Shown here one piece after another: positions 23,483 to 34,401 of a DNA stretch of 64,000 nucleotides. Under the pieces are notes generated by a model. It worked only from the letters and a program-made list of their open reading frames with translations. It ran no database searches and was not told the DNA's origin. Each line of letters starts with the position of its first letter. Position 1 is the first letter of the stretch. Origin of the DNA: Ptychodera flava (lineage: Eukaryota; Hemichordata; Enteropneusta; Ptychoderidae); NCBI RefSeq assembly GCF_041260155.1, contig NC_091948.1:5331001-5395000 (forward strand). The letters run 5' to 3'. The position numbers and the translations under genes are program-made.

Positions 23483-23692
23483 AACACGATTGGAACTAAT
23501 TTGGGATAATTAACAATGGACCAATGTCGCTTCAATCTACAAATGTAAGCTCATCTGCTGTTCTCTTTAAGCAATGCACTTGTTTTTACGAGCAATTTGT
23601 AATATTGCAACATTGAGCTACAGGGTGTCCAATACTTTTGAGAAATTTGGAGAATGTAGATCCAATTCTCCCAAATTAGTTCCAGTCGTGTT
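23483..23692. mobile_element. Family D inverted-repeat element, copy D1 (210 bp)
   Basis: The left end aacacgattggaactaattt and the right end aaattagttccagtcgtgtt are inverted repeats of about 24 bp with two mismatches. ACAG flanks both sides (23479-23482, 23693-23696). The interior is non-coding. Confidence 0.55.
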
Positions 23693-23954
23693 ACAGATAG
23701 AATTCAAGGAATATCTGAGAAAATTGCAAGATAATTTGATGTAGAAAAGTTACAAAGAGATTCAGCTCATAGGTCTCATTAGAAAGTGCAGTGCTTACAC
23801 TGTTTCATTTGTAACCGATAGATGATAGCCATAGTGAATGGTATAGTTTTCAAGCGTACATACATGTACCATGGGAGCTTCTGCTTTCTGTGCTAACTCA
23901 GAAAGACTGATGAAGTCAAAGCATTAGTATCAAAGTGTGAGAGGATATTTCCTT

Positions 23955-23984
23955 GTTTATTTATTTATTTATTTATTTATTTAA
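23955..23984. repeat. TTTA microsatellite
   Basis: About seven copies of TTTA lie between BUD22 and SLC10. Confidence 0.9.
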
Positions 23985-24019
23985 AGGCATGAAAGACACA
24001 ATACACAATTGTTTTATGA

Positions 24020-24365
24020 TAGACTGTACCTTTGGAACAGATATTCAGACTTCAATTTTTCCAATACTTTCCTGGTCTACCACTTGATGTTTGGGGGCTC
24101 ATTTTAAAGTTCTTGGAGTAAGAAAAAATTTCACTATCTCGTGATAGTCTTTTTAAAAATCAAAAATATGTATTTTCCCCATAGAGTTACACAGGAATGG
24201 CAACAAGTATTTGGTAATTTCTTTCTTAAGTACCAAACTTTGCATGATAAATCCTGATTTTTATTCTTGACTTTTATTCTTGGTAAAAGAGTGATTAAAA
24301 GTTTCATTGAGGAAAGTTTTAGGAAAAATTTAAGTCTTTCACTTTCAAGGCACATACTAGGATTA
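24020..24365 (-). mobile_element. Family A copy A4, 3' flank of SLC10
   Basis: Reverse-orientation copy with ccaatactttcctggtctac, ccccatagagttacacagga and tttcaaggcacatacta. A small internal loss is seen where aaattcaaaatgg should be. It probably lies in or just after the SLC10 3' UTR, and its gaataaaaatc segment supplies an AATAAA on the minus strand near 24270. Confidence 0.6.
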
Positions 24366-24446
24366 GTTTTGATGGTTTACCATACATATTCCAAGTGTGT
24401 ATTTCCAACCACCACCATTGGATACAAGTACTTTTAATCTATGTTC

Positions 24447-24706
24447 ACGTACTTCACACTTTGGAAATGAAAGATTTGAACATGTTCTCAAATTTTCCAC
24501 AAGCAAACTCACCCATTCTCTTTCAAAATCAAAATAAATCGTAGGTCACGGCTCAAAATTTGGTACTAGAGAAACAGATTACTCGCTATTTACCCATATT
24601 TGAAATTCAACACGGCTGCCATCCCTGTGTTGTCTCTAGGGAACAAACTAAAAATGGCAAAAGTTTGAGATTCCAAATGTCTGTTCCTGAAGCACATTCT
24701 ACCTAA
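24447..24706 (+). mobile_element. Family A copy A5, truncated, ending 26 bp from the SLC10 stop codon
   Basis: Landmarks are atttggtactagagaaacag, atttgaaattcaacacgg, ccatccctgtgttg and the end gcacattctaccta. It has internal deletions compared with A1. Its orientation is opposite to neighbouring copy A4. The SLC10 transcript must run through it. Confidence 0.6.
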
Positions 24707-24731
24707 AAACCAAATGTGATGGTAAAAGGGC

Positions 24732-25361
24732 TCAGATCTGCAGTGTTACTTCACTGCTGTTTGTTTCATTGCCTGTTGTGTCATCTTCCTTTCTCTCATT
24801 CTCCTCTATATTATCAATAACAACATCGCCAGAGTTTTTCTCGTCTGAGACGTCAACCTCTGTGTTGGTGTATCCTGTCATTTCCAATTCCTTCAGCTTC
24901 TTCTCGTCGTTGTCAGTGGTTGTGCCAAAGTTTGACCCATAGAGGGCGGCAATGTCTTCTTTAGTCTGGTCCAGTTCATCTGCTTTAGACTTGGTCTGAC
25001 AGACTCTGAAATAGAACTGGCAACACAGCGCGAAGAGCCCGGCCTCGACACCCATCAAGGGGCCGTAAATGGACGGGATGATCTGCATATCGGCACGAAG
25101 GGGTCCAGGTGGGAAAGACAAGTTGATGATGGTGAGGGCCAGGGAGACGTTCTGACAACCGCACTCGATACCCGCTGTGCGCCGTTTACTGTAGTTGAAG
25201 TGAATGCTGGTGGCGATGAGAAATGCTAAGGTGAAGCCAATTGGTGGAAGGATCGCGGCGACTACCCACGTTTCCCAGGTGCTGATGTAAACCTCAGGAT
25301 TGGCGTATGCTCTCAGTCCAATACCCGTAAAAATACCAATCAATCCAAAAATACTGCAAAC
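24732..25361 (-). CDS. SLC10A: SLC10 coding exon 3 with extended acidic tail
   Basis: The acceptor catttctag sits above 25361 and the stop TGA is at 24734-24732. The exon encodes the remaining helices, including ECGCQNVSLALTIINLSF (Na+-binding region) and QIIPSIYGPLMGVEAGLFAL, then a charged cytoplasmic tail. Human genes split this region into several exons, so fusion of exons or loss of introns is inferred here. Confidence 0.92.
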   Translation of the reverse strand, partial: VCSIFGLIGIFTGIGLRAYANPEVYISTWETWVVAAILPPIGFTLAFLIATSIHFNYSKRRTAGIECGCQNVSLALTIINLSFPPGPLRADMQIIPSIYGPLMGVEAGLFALCCQFYFRVCQTKSKADELDQTKEDIAALYGSNFGTTTDNDEKKLKELEMTGYTNTEVDVSDEKNSGDVVIDNIEENERKEDDTTGNETNSSEVTLQI

Positions 25362-28300
25362 CTAGAAATGTGAAGAAACGACAAGTTCATTAGGCCAATT
25401 TTGTCCCCAGACAGTTATCCAAAAAATTCTCAATATAGTTATGAAATACGAGTATTATTGATAGAATCGTGTTCCTGTGTCAGGAAGAGTTTCTTTTCAA
25501 CGGTGATGTGAATCACGTCTGATCCGTTTTGAGATTTTTCAACTTTTGCAGAATCGAATTCAAAAATGTGACGATGCGCTGTACGTAAAATGTTTATATT
25601 CTGTAATTATGATTTCATATAGTTTATGAACCTGTGAGAGAACCATGCTCATTGAATTTTCAGAATGATTTAACATGTCAATCACGTTCAAGTTCATTTA
25701 CAGAAATGACCACAAATGCTGCAGTGTAAATCATGAGAGGCAGCAAAAATCACACCATGCTGGAGAGTGAGCAGCAATGTCGACCTTTAAAAACAAAGTC
25801 AGCGTTTAAAATTATGATTATTTAAACTACTGTAGAAATAGTAAATAACACAAATTAGTGTCATATTTCGATCACATATCTCCCTCAATGAAGGATCAGA
25901 ACTGATTTTCTAGAGGTCCCGAAGTACTCAGAAAACCAGATCCGTAACAAGTTGCACGAGGGCGCTCTTTATAAAACTCGTAAGGGAGTGCTTGGATCAC
26001 CCGCTAGCTGCCGGTCAATCATGTAGTCTACGAGTAGCCCAAGAGTTTTCGCATTTCGTTTTCCTGTGCCGTTGTTTGTGACGAAAGCATATTATGAAAG
26101 CTTATTTTCGTATTTGCATAATCAACGTGTTGCCAGTGACGAAGTTTCTGCACAGAATCTTAAAATATTTATTTGAACTTTGAAAACGAAATCGATAATT
26201 TCTGAATATTGGGTCCAGAAATAAACATCAGAATGAATGGATATTTTTCGCTTTATGTATATATTGCTCCTGTCACAGATACCCTTCCCGCATCCAACCC
26301 AATAACGAAGATTGCTTAACTCATTTTAACCGAAAATGTGCTTAAAGTTGACACGTCTGCCTAACTAAGTTATGAATTGCTACCTTTAGACCTGAACGTA
26401 TATCAGTGAAATCATCTTCGCTTGCCAAGATGTCTCCGGGCAGCTAGATGCTCCCCAAAATCAGAGTAAGTGGGAAGTAACAGACCCGTGCGAGCAGATG
26501 ATGCAGTGAAATGTGACTCGGACCAAGTCGGGCGAAACATAATCATGTCACTCGTCTGTCGGAGTAGCCCATACCATTCGATTCAGACGCTTACCTTTGT
26601 GAGCGGTTCACTTATTTTCGAAAATTTCCACTTGATTAGCATACCGACGGCGGTGGGTGCTAGAATCGTGGCGAGAGAAGTGGCGACGCTGACGTAAGGG
26701 ATTTCTATCTTGCTGTCTTCGTCGGTCCACCCACTGGAGTACATGAATATGCACAGCGGCATCATGCCAATGGCCAGAATAGTTGAGCAAGTAGTCATGC
26801 AGATACTGCGAAAGAAAAAAAGACATCGAATAGACATCTCACTTTTGACTAATAGTCACAATTAAGGAGAGCATTTGCGGTGCCGCTTAATCTTTTATTG
26901 CGTGCACGGTATTGTCAACTCCCTCGATTTCACTAGCGCACATGATGGTTTATAAGAAACACCAGTTCAGTATATGATCCGATCGGACACTGAAGAGAAT
27001 TTTAATCTCAATAAAGAGAAATAATCGTGAAACCATGATTAATAGTAGTTGCGGAGATAACGGAGACCCGGGACATGCAGGGACATCACATTTTGTAGCT
27101 GAATACGGAGTCGGATCACTTGTGCAGGGTAGGGGCTCTCAATGTAGTTTCAATAAGCTTATATAGGTAATATACTTGGCAAGTTTATCAGTACTTTTAA
27201 ATGCTAACGTTTTAGGCCCTCGAAATTGTGGACAAACATTATCGCATATTGATAATGAACTGTGATGCTAGCAGGCATGTCGTGGGTTGCGTATTGAACC
27301 GCATCAGAACTTAAAAGCCACGATGCACTCTGTGCGATTAATCAACGCATCCTAAAAATAGACTGGATGGAAGTGTTTGGCAGTTAGTCCAAAGTTTTGA
27401 AGGCTTGGATGCTTGTGTGGGCGCATTTATTCTGTGTAGGATTTATACCCATGACGTCACACAATTCATTATTGATATCGAAGAATGTTTGTCCACAAAT
27501 CGTTTTATGCTTTCCGACATTACGCAGATAGGCATTGGTACTCTTTATTACCGCCAAATTAATGAAATAGAAATCACCTGTCAAGGGATAAGGCCAAAAG
27601 GTGGTGATAAAAGTCAGCGCAAATAATAATTCTAAATTTTTGTTGGCAGCAGGCAATGTTGCGCGCGCATGCTTTCAGAGTTCCCGTAAGCTCTCGCGGG
27701 CGCACTCTTTTAGAGTTCCGAATGAGCTCTCTCGATCGCCGCTATTATACTGCCGTTCGCGAGCAAGATCATTCGCGTTTCTATCTGTGCATGTGTAAGA
27801 ATGGCGGTTAAAATCGTTACGACGAGGACAACTTTACACTTTGTAAGAAACTAATAAGGCAGATTACATTCCTAGCAACGTAATGCAGTTTTCTTCATCT
27901 CTTTTTTCGTTATTCCCGCCAAGTAGCTCATACAGCAGTAGCAAGAATACTATTGCAACGAGATCCAGAAGATGAAGTCTAATTACATCTTCACCAGAAA
28001 TTTCCTATTGACTCTCGTGATATCTCGCGTTTCTTTCACTACTTCAGTATATACCGAGTTGTGGTTGGCTCGGTTCCTATCTGAATTTTGATAAATTCAA
28101 ATTGTGTTGACTGCAAACGCTGAAATGGTTTCGAATCTTTTTATAAAATGGCGGTACAGCTTTTGACAACATTTCTTCCGTTGATCGTCGACCCGTAGAA
28201 TTGCTGCGTCATAGATAAGCGGTAGGAGAGAGAAGGCAATAGGCTTAGCAAGGCGAACTGCCGAGCCCTAATGTTGGTATCCACAGTTCGGCCCTCGGCC

Positions 28301-28849
28301 TCTGCTATCGGCCGCCTGTCCGGAGCGCTTGTCGCAGCAACGCTACGAACGCCCGGCCTAACCTGCTGGTAAAAACCATGATGAAATCATGTACTGGAAT
28401 TTTTTAGGGTAGAAAATTGGCATTCTGCTTTACTTGTTGACAACGGTTGATATATATCCGTGGTTGGTATCATTCAAAACTCTGGCTTACCTGAGCGAGA
28501 TATCTCCCCTCGCCCAGTAGGCGAAGATATTTGACATGGAACCGCCGGGACAGCACGTTACTATAACGACGCTGATGGCCAAAGCGTCCGGTAGATTGAA
28601 GGCGTGGGCCAATCCGAATCCAACGAGCGGCATGAGGAAGAACTGGACCACGAAACCGATGATGATGCCGAACGGCCTCTTCAGCACTTTCCCCAAGTCA
28701 TTCAAAGTCTGCGTACATCCCATTCCGATCATGATGACAACCAGCGTTACTGTAGTCAGTACAAGATCGACCGTTCCGAGTACGCCCGTCAATTCTTCCT
28801 CGGGGCTTGTCGTGCTATTCGTGCCGTTGGTCATATTCACCAAGTCCAT
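24732..28849 (-). CDS. SLC10A: SLC10-family sodium/bile-acid cotransporter-like, complete, three coding exons
   Basis: Family role (known): SLC10 proteins are plasma-membrane Na+-coupled carriers of bile acids, steroid sulfates and related anions. Seen: exons 28849-28491, 26805-26595 and 25361-24732 join in phase (359, 211 and 630 bp) into 399 aa. The N-terminus carries three overlapping N-glycosylation sequons (NMT, NGT, NST near residues 5-13), followed by hydrophobic helices, the CCPGGSMSNIFAYW motif, MTTCSTILAIGMMPLC, and ECGCQN, the Na+-site region equivalent to ETGMQN of ASBT. A hydrophilic C-terminal tail of about 85 residues rich in Glu, Asp, Asn and Lys makes it longer than human SLC10A1/A2 (about 348 aa). 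The family is certain; the subtype (A1/A2/A4/A6-like) and substrate are not. Vertebrate SLC10A1/A2 genes have more exons. Confidence 0.9.
25362..26594 (-). other. SLC10 intron 2
   Basis: An intron of 1,233 bp. No repeat or exon recognised. Confidence 0.8.
26595..26805 (-). CDS. SLC10A: SLC10 coding exon 2
   Basis: The acceptor tttcgcag follows a strong pyrimidine tract, and the donor is gtaagc. The exon completes Ser and encodes ICMTTCSTILAIGMMPLC (nearly the ASBT motif SMTTCSTLLALGMMPLC), a short loop, and IPYVSVATSLATILAPTAVG. It ends LTK in phase 0. Confidence 0.93.
26806..28490 (-). other. SLC10 intron 1
   Basis: An intron of 1,685 bp with two CpG-rich patches, around 27655-27800 and 28190-28370, unlike the surrounding A/T-rich sequence. 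They could be regulatory or an unrecognised repeat; no coding exon is seen. Confidence 0.7.
28491..28849 (-). CDS. SLC10A: SLC10 coding exon 1
   Basis: The ATG at 28849-28847 has context tcaaaATGGAC. The frame upstream contains only a TTG, and a possible acceptor (atttcag) lies 13 bp before the ATG, so a separate 5' UTR exon is likely. The exon encodes the glycosylated N-terminus and the first helices, through KRPFGIIIGFVVQFFLMPL and CCPGGSMSNIFAYW to GDISL. It ends in phase 2 at donor gtaagc. Confidence 0.92.
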
Positions 28850-30546
28850 TTTGAAGGAAAAACTGAAATGATATTGCAATCAGTTCTGTGAGCGTCAAAT
28901 ATTAAGAACAATGATATAGTTCAAGAACATGTACTTGAATTCAGTGACACTTCGATTAAAAATGATGTCTAACAGGTGCCAAAAATGTTACCCTATCTGT
29001 CTTGTAACATGAATTAAAAAATCAGAGGTTTTACCGGTAAAAACTGCTAACATAGAAACCCGAACACTGGAAAAGCACAGACCCTCGAGAAATTCTCGAG
29101 GGTCTATGGGAAACACACATTACGTACAGTTTAAAGTAAAGCAAGATTATTCCAAAACGGAGTTGTCATCGTTACGTACCTCAGTTGTTCGAGATGTTGC
29201 GTATGTGATACAAAGAACACCGAGATTCGAATCAACAGAGATGGCCCAGTTGGTTGGTCTCTCACACAGTCACAGCCGTAACTCGATGTTCTTCCTTCCG
29301 TAGATCTGAGCTCAGTGGTGAGTTTCGCTGATTGTACTCGGAGTTTATTACACCATGTCTTATAGACAGTGATGACAGATCCGTCAGAAATATGTAAATT
29401 TGCAGAGTGAACTCATCAAATATGAACGTCCGCATCCAAGGTAGCAGGTATCTGTTATCGCGGCTTCCAGAACTTTTATTAGGGGTCGGTCTCCAAGTGC
29501 TGTGCAAGTATCATTTTATTAGCGGTTGTGTTGTGGCGTTGTGTTGTGTAAAATAATAGTCCGCTTACTGCCTTTCAGAAGATGAATGCGACAGTAGTCA
29601 GCCTGTCGCTCGTCATAATAAAATGATTTACGAACACACTGTTTTGCAAAGAAAGCATCGCCATCGTTGTATGAAAGTTTAAGCTTATCAGAGAAGCATA
29701 CTAAATTTACCTCAGAGATTATTCACTATTTGGTTTTACTCGCTACATACCCACTTCGAATCCCCGATAGCCAAAGCTTAACTAGGCCAAACTACAAACA
29801 AAAATAAAAAGTACCAATTTTAATCCAATATAACGTGATTTCTGAGAATGGGATGGGGAGGGGGGTCGTTCTATGCTGCCTATAGTTCTTGGCATCTATA
29901 CGATCCAGGAAATTACCACATTTCTCTAATTTCATAGGTATTTGCAAATGAGTGGAAATTTGTTCTGTCGCTGATATGTAGAATTTCCGCTGTTTGTCCT
30001 ATCTTGCTACTCTGGGAATTGGTCAGATAAAGAGGAAGAAGAGCGCCATCAACCTCGGCCGGCAACTGGACATGGGAACTGGATTAATTGACAAATGAAC
30101 ATCGCACTGACGCAAAGTGGGCATATTCGACATGGCAAGTTTTAAATGTAGATGCGGCCATCTCAACTTAAAGCTTCTGCCCCCATTTTGATCATTGATT
30201 GACAACTTTACGGAAAAGGTATCCAATAAAAAGTGTCGTTACGCAATAACCCACTTCCCGTCATATACATGACGCACGCCCGAGAGTTTACGACCGCTCT
30301 GCAAAATATATATTGTGGTTACGAACATAAATGTTAAATATGCAGTTTTGCTGTTCTGTTAAATACTCGCCGCCCCTGCGACCCTTTCAAAGTACTGTGC
30401 CCCCCTCTCCGCTGGCATTGTAGAGCCCACAGTGTACCACACCCAAGAGTTTTTTAGTATGTGTCTACATATCTGACCACTCTAAGAACAGCTGTGTTAT
30501 TTTGAAATGTTGGTATGAGTGTACGAATAGGTAGATAGGTAGATGT
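28850..30546. other. Upstream flank of SLC10
   Basis: A 5' UTR exon and promoter for SLC10 are expected here, since an acceptor-like atttcag sits 13 bp before the ATG, but no start is identifiable. A short perfect palindrome ccctcgagaaattctcgaggg lies near 29082-29103. Confidence 0.5.
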
Positions 30547-30741
30547 GTATGTATGTATGTATGTATGTATGTATGTATGTATGTATGTATGTATGTATGT
30601 ATGTATGTATGTATGTATGTATGTATGTATGTATGTATGTATGTATGTATGTATGTATGTATGTATGTATGTATGTATGTATGTATGTATGTATGTATGT
30701 ATGTATGTATGTATGTATGTATGTATGTATGTATGTATGTA
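30547..30741. repeat. GTAT tetranucleotide array (195 bp)
   Basis: About 49 uninterrupted copies of GTAT. The long open frames seen here in both strands are artefacts of the repeat. Confidence 0.97.
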
Positions 30742-33122
30742 TATATGTGTATCCGTGTAAGTACGTATAGGTGTTGGAACAGTTTCTCCTGGTTAATCGG
30801 GACGCGCCCTTTTACGAGCGACAAAATTTATTGCTCCGGACGAAGGAACTGGAAATTTTCTAACACTCACGTCAATGGATGTAAAGTTTATTTTCGATAA
30901 GATTTCTTCAGATTATCTTCATATTTCATATTTATGACAGGTCAATGACGCAGCTCTGTGAAGAGACCATACAGGAATGTGATCTTGGTATGAGCAAGCT
31001 CCTTACGTCAACCCTATATTAATGACGTAGTATATAAATCGGAAAGTTGGATAGTTGTCTTCTACTTGTCCGTTAGCTAATTTTGTGGGGGAAATGTATC
31101 CGGTATCGTGGTCTCGAGACGGTATCAGAATTAATAAGCTTGTAAAAACGAATAAAATGTTGCGTATACGCTTTCCAAGCAGTATGAACTAATTTAGTGT
31201 GAACGAGGACGAACGACTGATCTGTGTATGATCTTGTCAATTACTGTTACCTTCTCATACATATTGTACAACAGGGTGTAAGGTAAACCAACCGTTTAAC
31301 GTCGTGTAGAGGACTTTGCTTTGCTTACTATTTATGTGAGCACGTTAGAACATAGACGTGTCTGTGGTTAGAGTCAAATAAAGATGCTGATATGCATGTG
31401 GGTTTTTGCGTGAGTATCCTGTGAGGAAGCGTATTCGTGCCATTTTTGTGAGAAAAAAATGTTTTAAAAATCTTGCAATTACGAATTTTTTAATTTTTGG
31501 CTCTTACAAAAAATGGCAGAATACGCTTCCGTATATCCTGTATCTTAGCTCCGTGTGCAATGTTTCAAATTTAAACTGCATAAAGATCTCGCAGCAAAAG
31601 GCTTTAATGGACAACTTGATTATCTCATCACCATCGATTGCACATTGTCAACATCAACGCATTAGGGTTACCACGTTGAAAAAACACGATATAGTCACAA
31701 TAGTTTGCGATGGAATTACATTGATGGTAAAATGTTAATTCGCTATGTTTCTTCGCTCAAACACCAACAGCGATGTTTGTTTCGAGTGTTTGGGAAAATG
31801 ATTTGTTATATCATCGGAGAGTCTCAACTTTGACCTCGAATGTCCGTATGATTGCGTAACAAAGCCAACACATCATCATGATCATCATCATCTAAATTTA
31901 TCGATGATATTATTATACATGAAAGTGATGAAATACCGACATGCGTTGAAATTGTCCTAAAATTTTGCATTCATCTACGAAGAAAAGATCGGAAACTCTG
32001 AACCTATGTGATTAAAATCGCCAATTGAGAAGATGCCTATATGTACCCTTGTCAATATTTGCAACCTTTCGCTTTCGGTAAACTTTTTACACGTCGATGA
32101 GACATTGCCGTGTCATTCAGGCTTGGAACTCGACTAGTATCCCCGTAAGACAGTACCTATCAAACCGTGAGTACTACAATATTTTTTCTTTTTACAAAGT
32201 CAGTTAAACTGTTCATATAAAATGATTTCGAATCGTAGCCGTAACAGAAGAGCAACTTTTATTTTTCTCGAAACTTACGAACTTCCTCAATTTTAAACGT
32301 TGTGTTCATTTAGAATATTTCGTGTCCAAACTTGAAGTTGAATATTTTCGCGACCGAGTAAGGTAAAAAGCGAAATCACGAACACTGAGTATTCACTCCC
32401 CATATCTGCCAAGGTACCGCTATCGTTGGATAATAGGGCTTTATGACACTACCCGAGATTAAAAATTGACAGATCGGAAAAGTGTGATCGGCTTGAACTG
32501 TTACGGTGCAATAACTAAAAACGAAAGTGGATGATCCTACATATTTTACCAATATACACAGTGAAGTATCGATTTTGAAGAGCAAGCGTGATCTAAAACT
32601 GATTCCACTCTCCTCCACGGGTGACGAATTTGAACATATAACATTTTAATATTTAGTCGTGGTTGCTCAGCACCAGATAACTTCGTTCTTCAGCATGCAC
32701 TTGCCCCGACAAAATCGTGTGAGGAATCAGTTCTGACTGACCTGCATGCCGAATTTCCAGTCATGAGACCCGAGATCAGAATTTGAGTGGCCCATAGAAT
32801 AATATGAACGAGTTCTGTATGTAGCTAGTTCTTTAGAATCGAAGTAACCGCAATATTTACCAGGTCATACATACAGGAAACCGGTTACTTTGCATAGAAC
32901 GATACAGAGTGTCATCAGCTGTTATCAAACTGGAATATGTGTTAAAATAAGCGGGAGCAGCTTCTCCTAGTCTTTCAGCAGTTAGAATTGTGAGCATAAC
33001 CAATAAATATCCTATATTTCCATAAAGAAGAACCCAGCGAATGGGCGGAATCGAAAGCATTGTGCTATTAATTGCATTGTAGCCATCGAGATTCTCCGAG
33101 TCCCTGAACGATTTCAGGTAGA
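30742..33122. other. Non-coding stretch with candidate promoter
   Basis: Apart from the TATA/CRE candidate near 31.0 kb and a short CAT repeat near 31875, nothing is recognised. The open frame at 31406-31738 has no familiar motif and no codon-like character. Confidence 0.5.
31003..31060 (+). promoter_or_regulatory. Candidate TATA promoter with CRE-like sites
   Basis: TTACGTCA at 31003-31010 and TGACGTA at 31023-31029 stand directly before TATATAAA at 31031-31038. A start site near 31060 would be expected. Only short frames follow, the first being about 31 codons from an ATG near 31094. No gene is recognised, so any product would be non-coding or have a first exon I cannot identify. Confidence 0.3.
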
Positions 33123-33466
33123 ATGATACAGATATTTGGACTCTTGATATTTTCCAATACTTTTCTAGTCTACCGCTTGTGGGGTGCTCATTTTAAAGCT
33201 CTTAGAACAGGAAAGTTTTTAACTGTCTTACGTTTTTTTGAAAATCGAATTTTTTATTTTTCGCCATAGAGTTAACACAGGTATAGCGGCCATTTTGAAT
33301 TTCAAATATTGTTAATGTTAGGAAATATGTTTCTCCAGTTGCAAATTTTTTACAGCGACCCCTGATTTTGTATTCTCGATTTGATAAAACAGTGGTTGAA
33401 AGTTTCACTGGGGAAAGTCTGAGGAAAAATTTAGGTATTTAACTTTCGAGGCGCATACTACCTTTA
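33123..33466 (-). mobile_element. Family A copy A6
   Basis: Well-preserved reverse copy: cagatatttggactc, cttttctagtctaccgcttg, gccatagagttaacacagg, cattttgaatttcaaatat and gaggcgcatactacctt. Confidence 0.65.
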
Positions 33467-33953
33467 TGTATATAGTATATTTAATCATACAAATATATCG
33501 ATTACAGCTTTACATTTATCAAATATTGCGGCAAAGTGACAATTCTCTATCATTTAATGGCAAAGAGTCTTCACCTATGGCCTCCATATGTTCGATTTGT
33601 CCGATGTCGGCATGTACAGTTTAAACATTCTGACGTCCCTCACCGCCCCCCCCCCCATTAAATGACTCGTATTCAGAATGGAAAAGAAATCTCGAGATAG
33701 TGAAAGCCCAGACGGAGAATGGTTTTTCTATAAACAGTAAGATAAATTGTGATTAAGTGCTCGTTACATGGTATATTTACTCAGCATTGAAATTTACATA
33801 TCAATACATCTATACATAGAGTAAATATTCTTACGTTGAATGGTCGTTTCTATGGTAACGGTTATGTGTTCAAAAAGGCCATCATGATGACCTCCGGATG
33901 TCTAACGTATTAAACAGTCACTACAATGTACAGACGACTTGAAATTCGTGCCC

Positions 33954-33957
<4 letters not shown>

Positions 33958-34025
<68 letters not shown>
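33958..34025. repeat. GA microsatellite
   Basis: About 34 GA units with one interruption. It abuts family A copy A7. Confidence 0.95.
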
Positions 34026-34047
34026 TTTGTGTTTCAGAGTGTACTGT

Positions 34048-34401
34048 AGTACAGTATGCACCTCGAAAATGAAAGACTTAACCTTTTGCTCAAATTTTCC
34101 TGAATGAAACTTTCAACGATTCTATTACCAAATCAACAATGAAAACCGAGGGTCACCGTTCAAAGTTTGGAACTAGCATAACAAATTACCAAACATTTTG
34201 CGATATTTGACATTCAAAATGGCCTCCATTCCTGTGTTAACTCTATGGGGGGGAATTAAAATTTGGATTTTCGAAATACTAAGCCGGTGAAAGTTTTTTT
34301 CCAAGAGCTTTGAAATGAAACCCCACAAGTGGTAGATCAGAAAAGAATTGTAAGAAATTTGAGAGTCCAATTATCTGTCCCTGAGGCGCGTTGTACCTTA
34401 A
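34048..34401 (+). mobile_element. Family A copy A7
   Basis: Well-preserved forward copy of about 354 bp. It starts cagtatgcacctcgaaaatg, contains ccattcctgtgttaactcta and ccacaagtggtagatcag, and ends ggcgcgttgtacc with TTAA at 34398-34401. The left TTAA is lost. Confidence 0.68.

Larger units (their letters stand above)
22270..24731. other. Intergenic or 3' flanks between convergent BUD22 and SLC10
   Basis: Convergent 3' ends are about 2.6 kb apart. The interval holds family D copy D1, the TTTA repeat and family A copies A4 and A5. Part of it must be the SLC10 3' UTR, but its end cannot be fixed. Confidence 0.6.

Noticed and set aside
28536..28891. Plus-strand open frames over SLC10 exon 1
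   Set aside because: Antisense shadows of the well-supported SLC10 exon.
30465..30900. Several open frames of 71-119 codons with Met-Tyr-Val-Cys or His-Thr-Tyr-Ile repeats
   Set aside because: Direct translations of the GTAT array.
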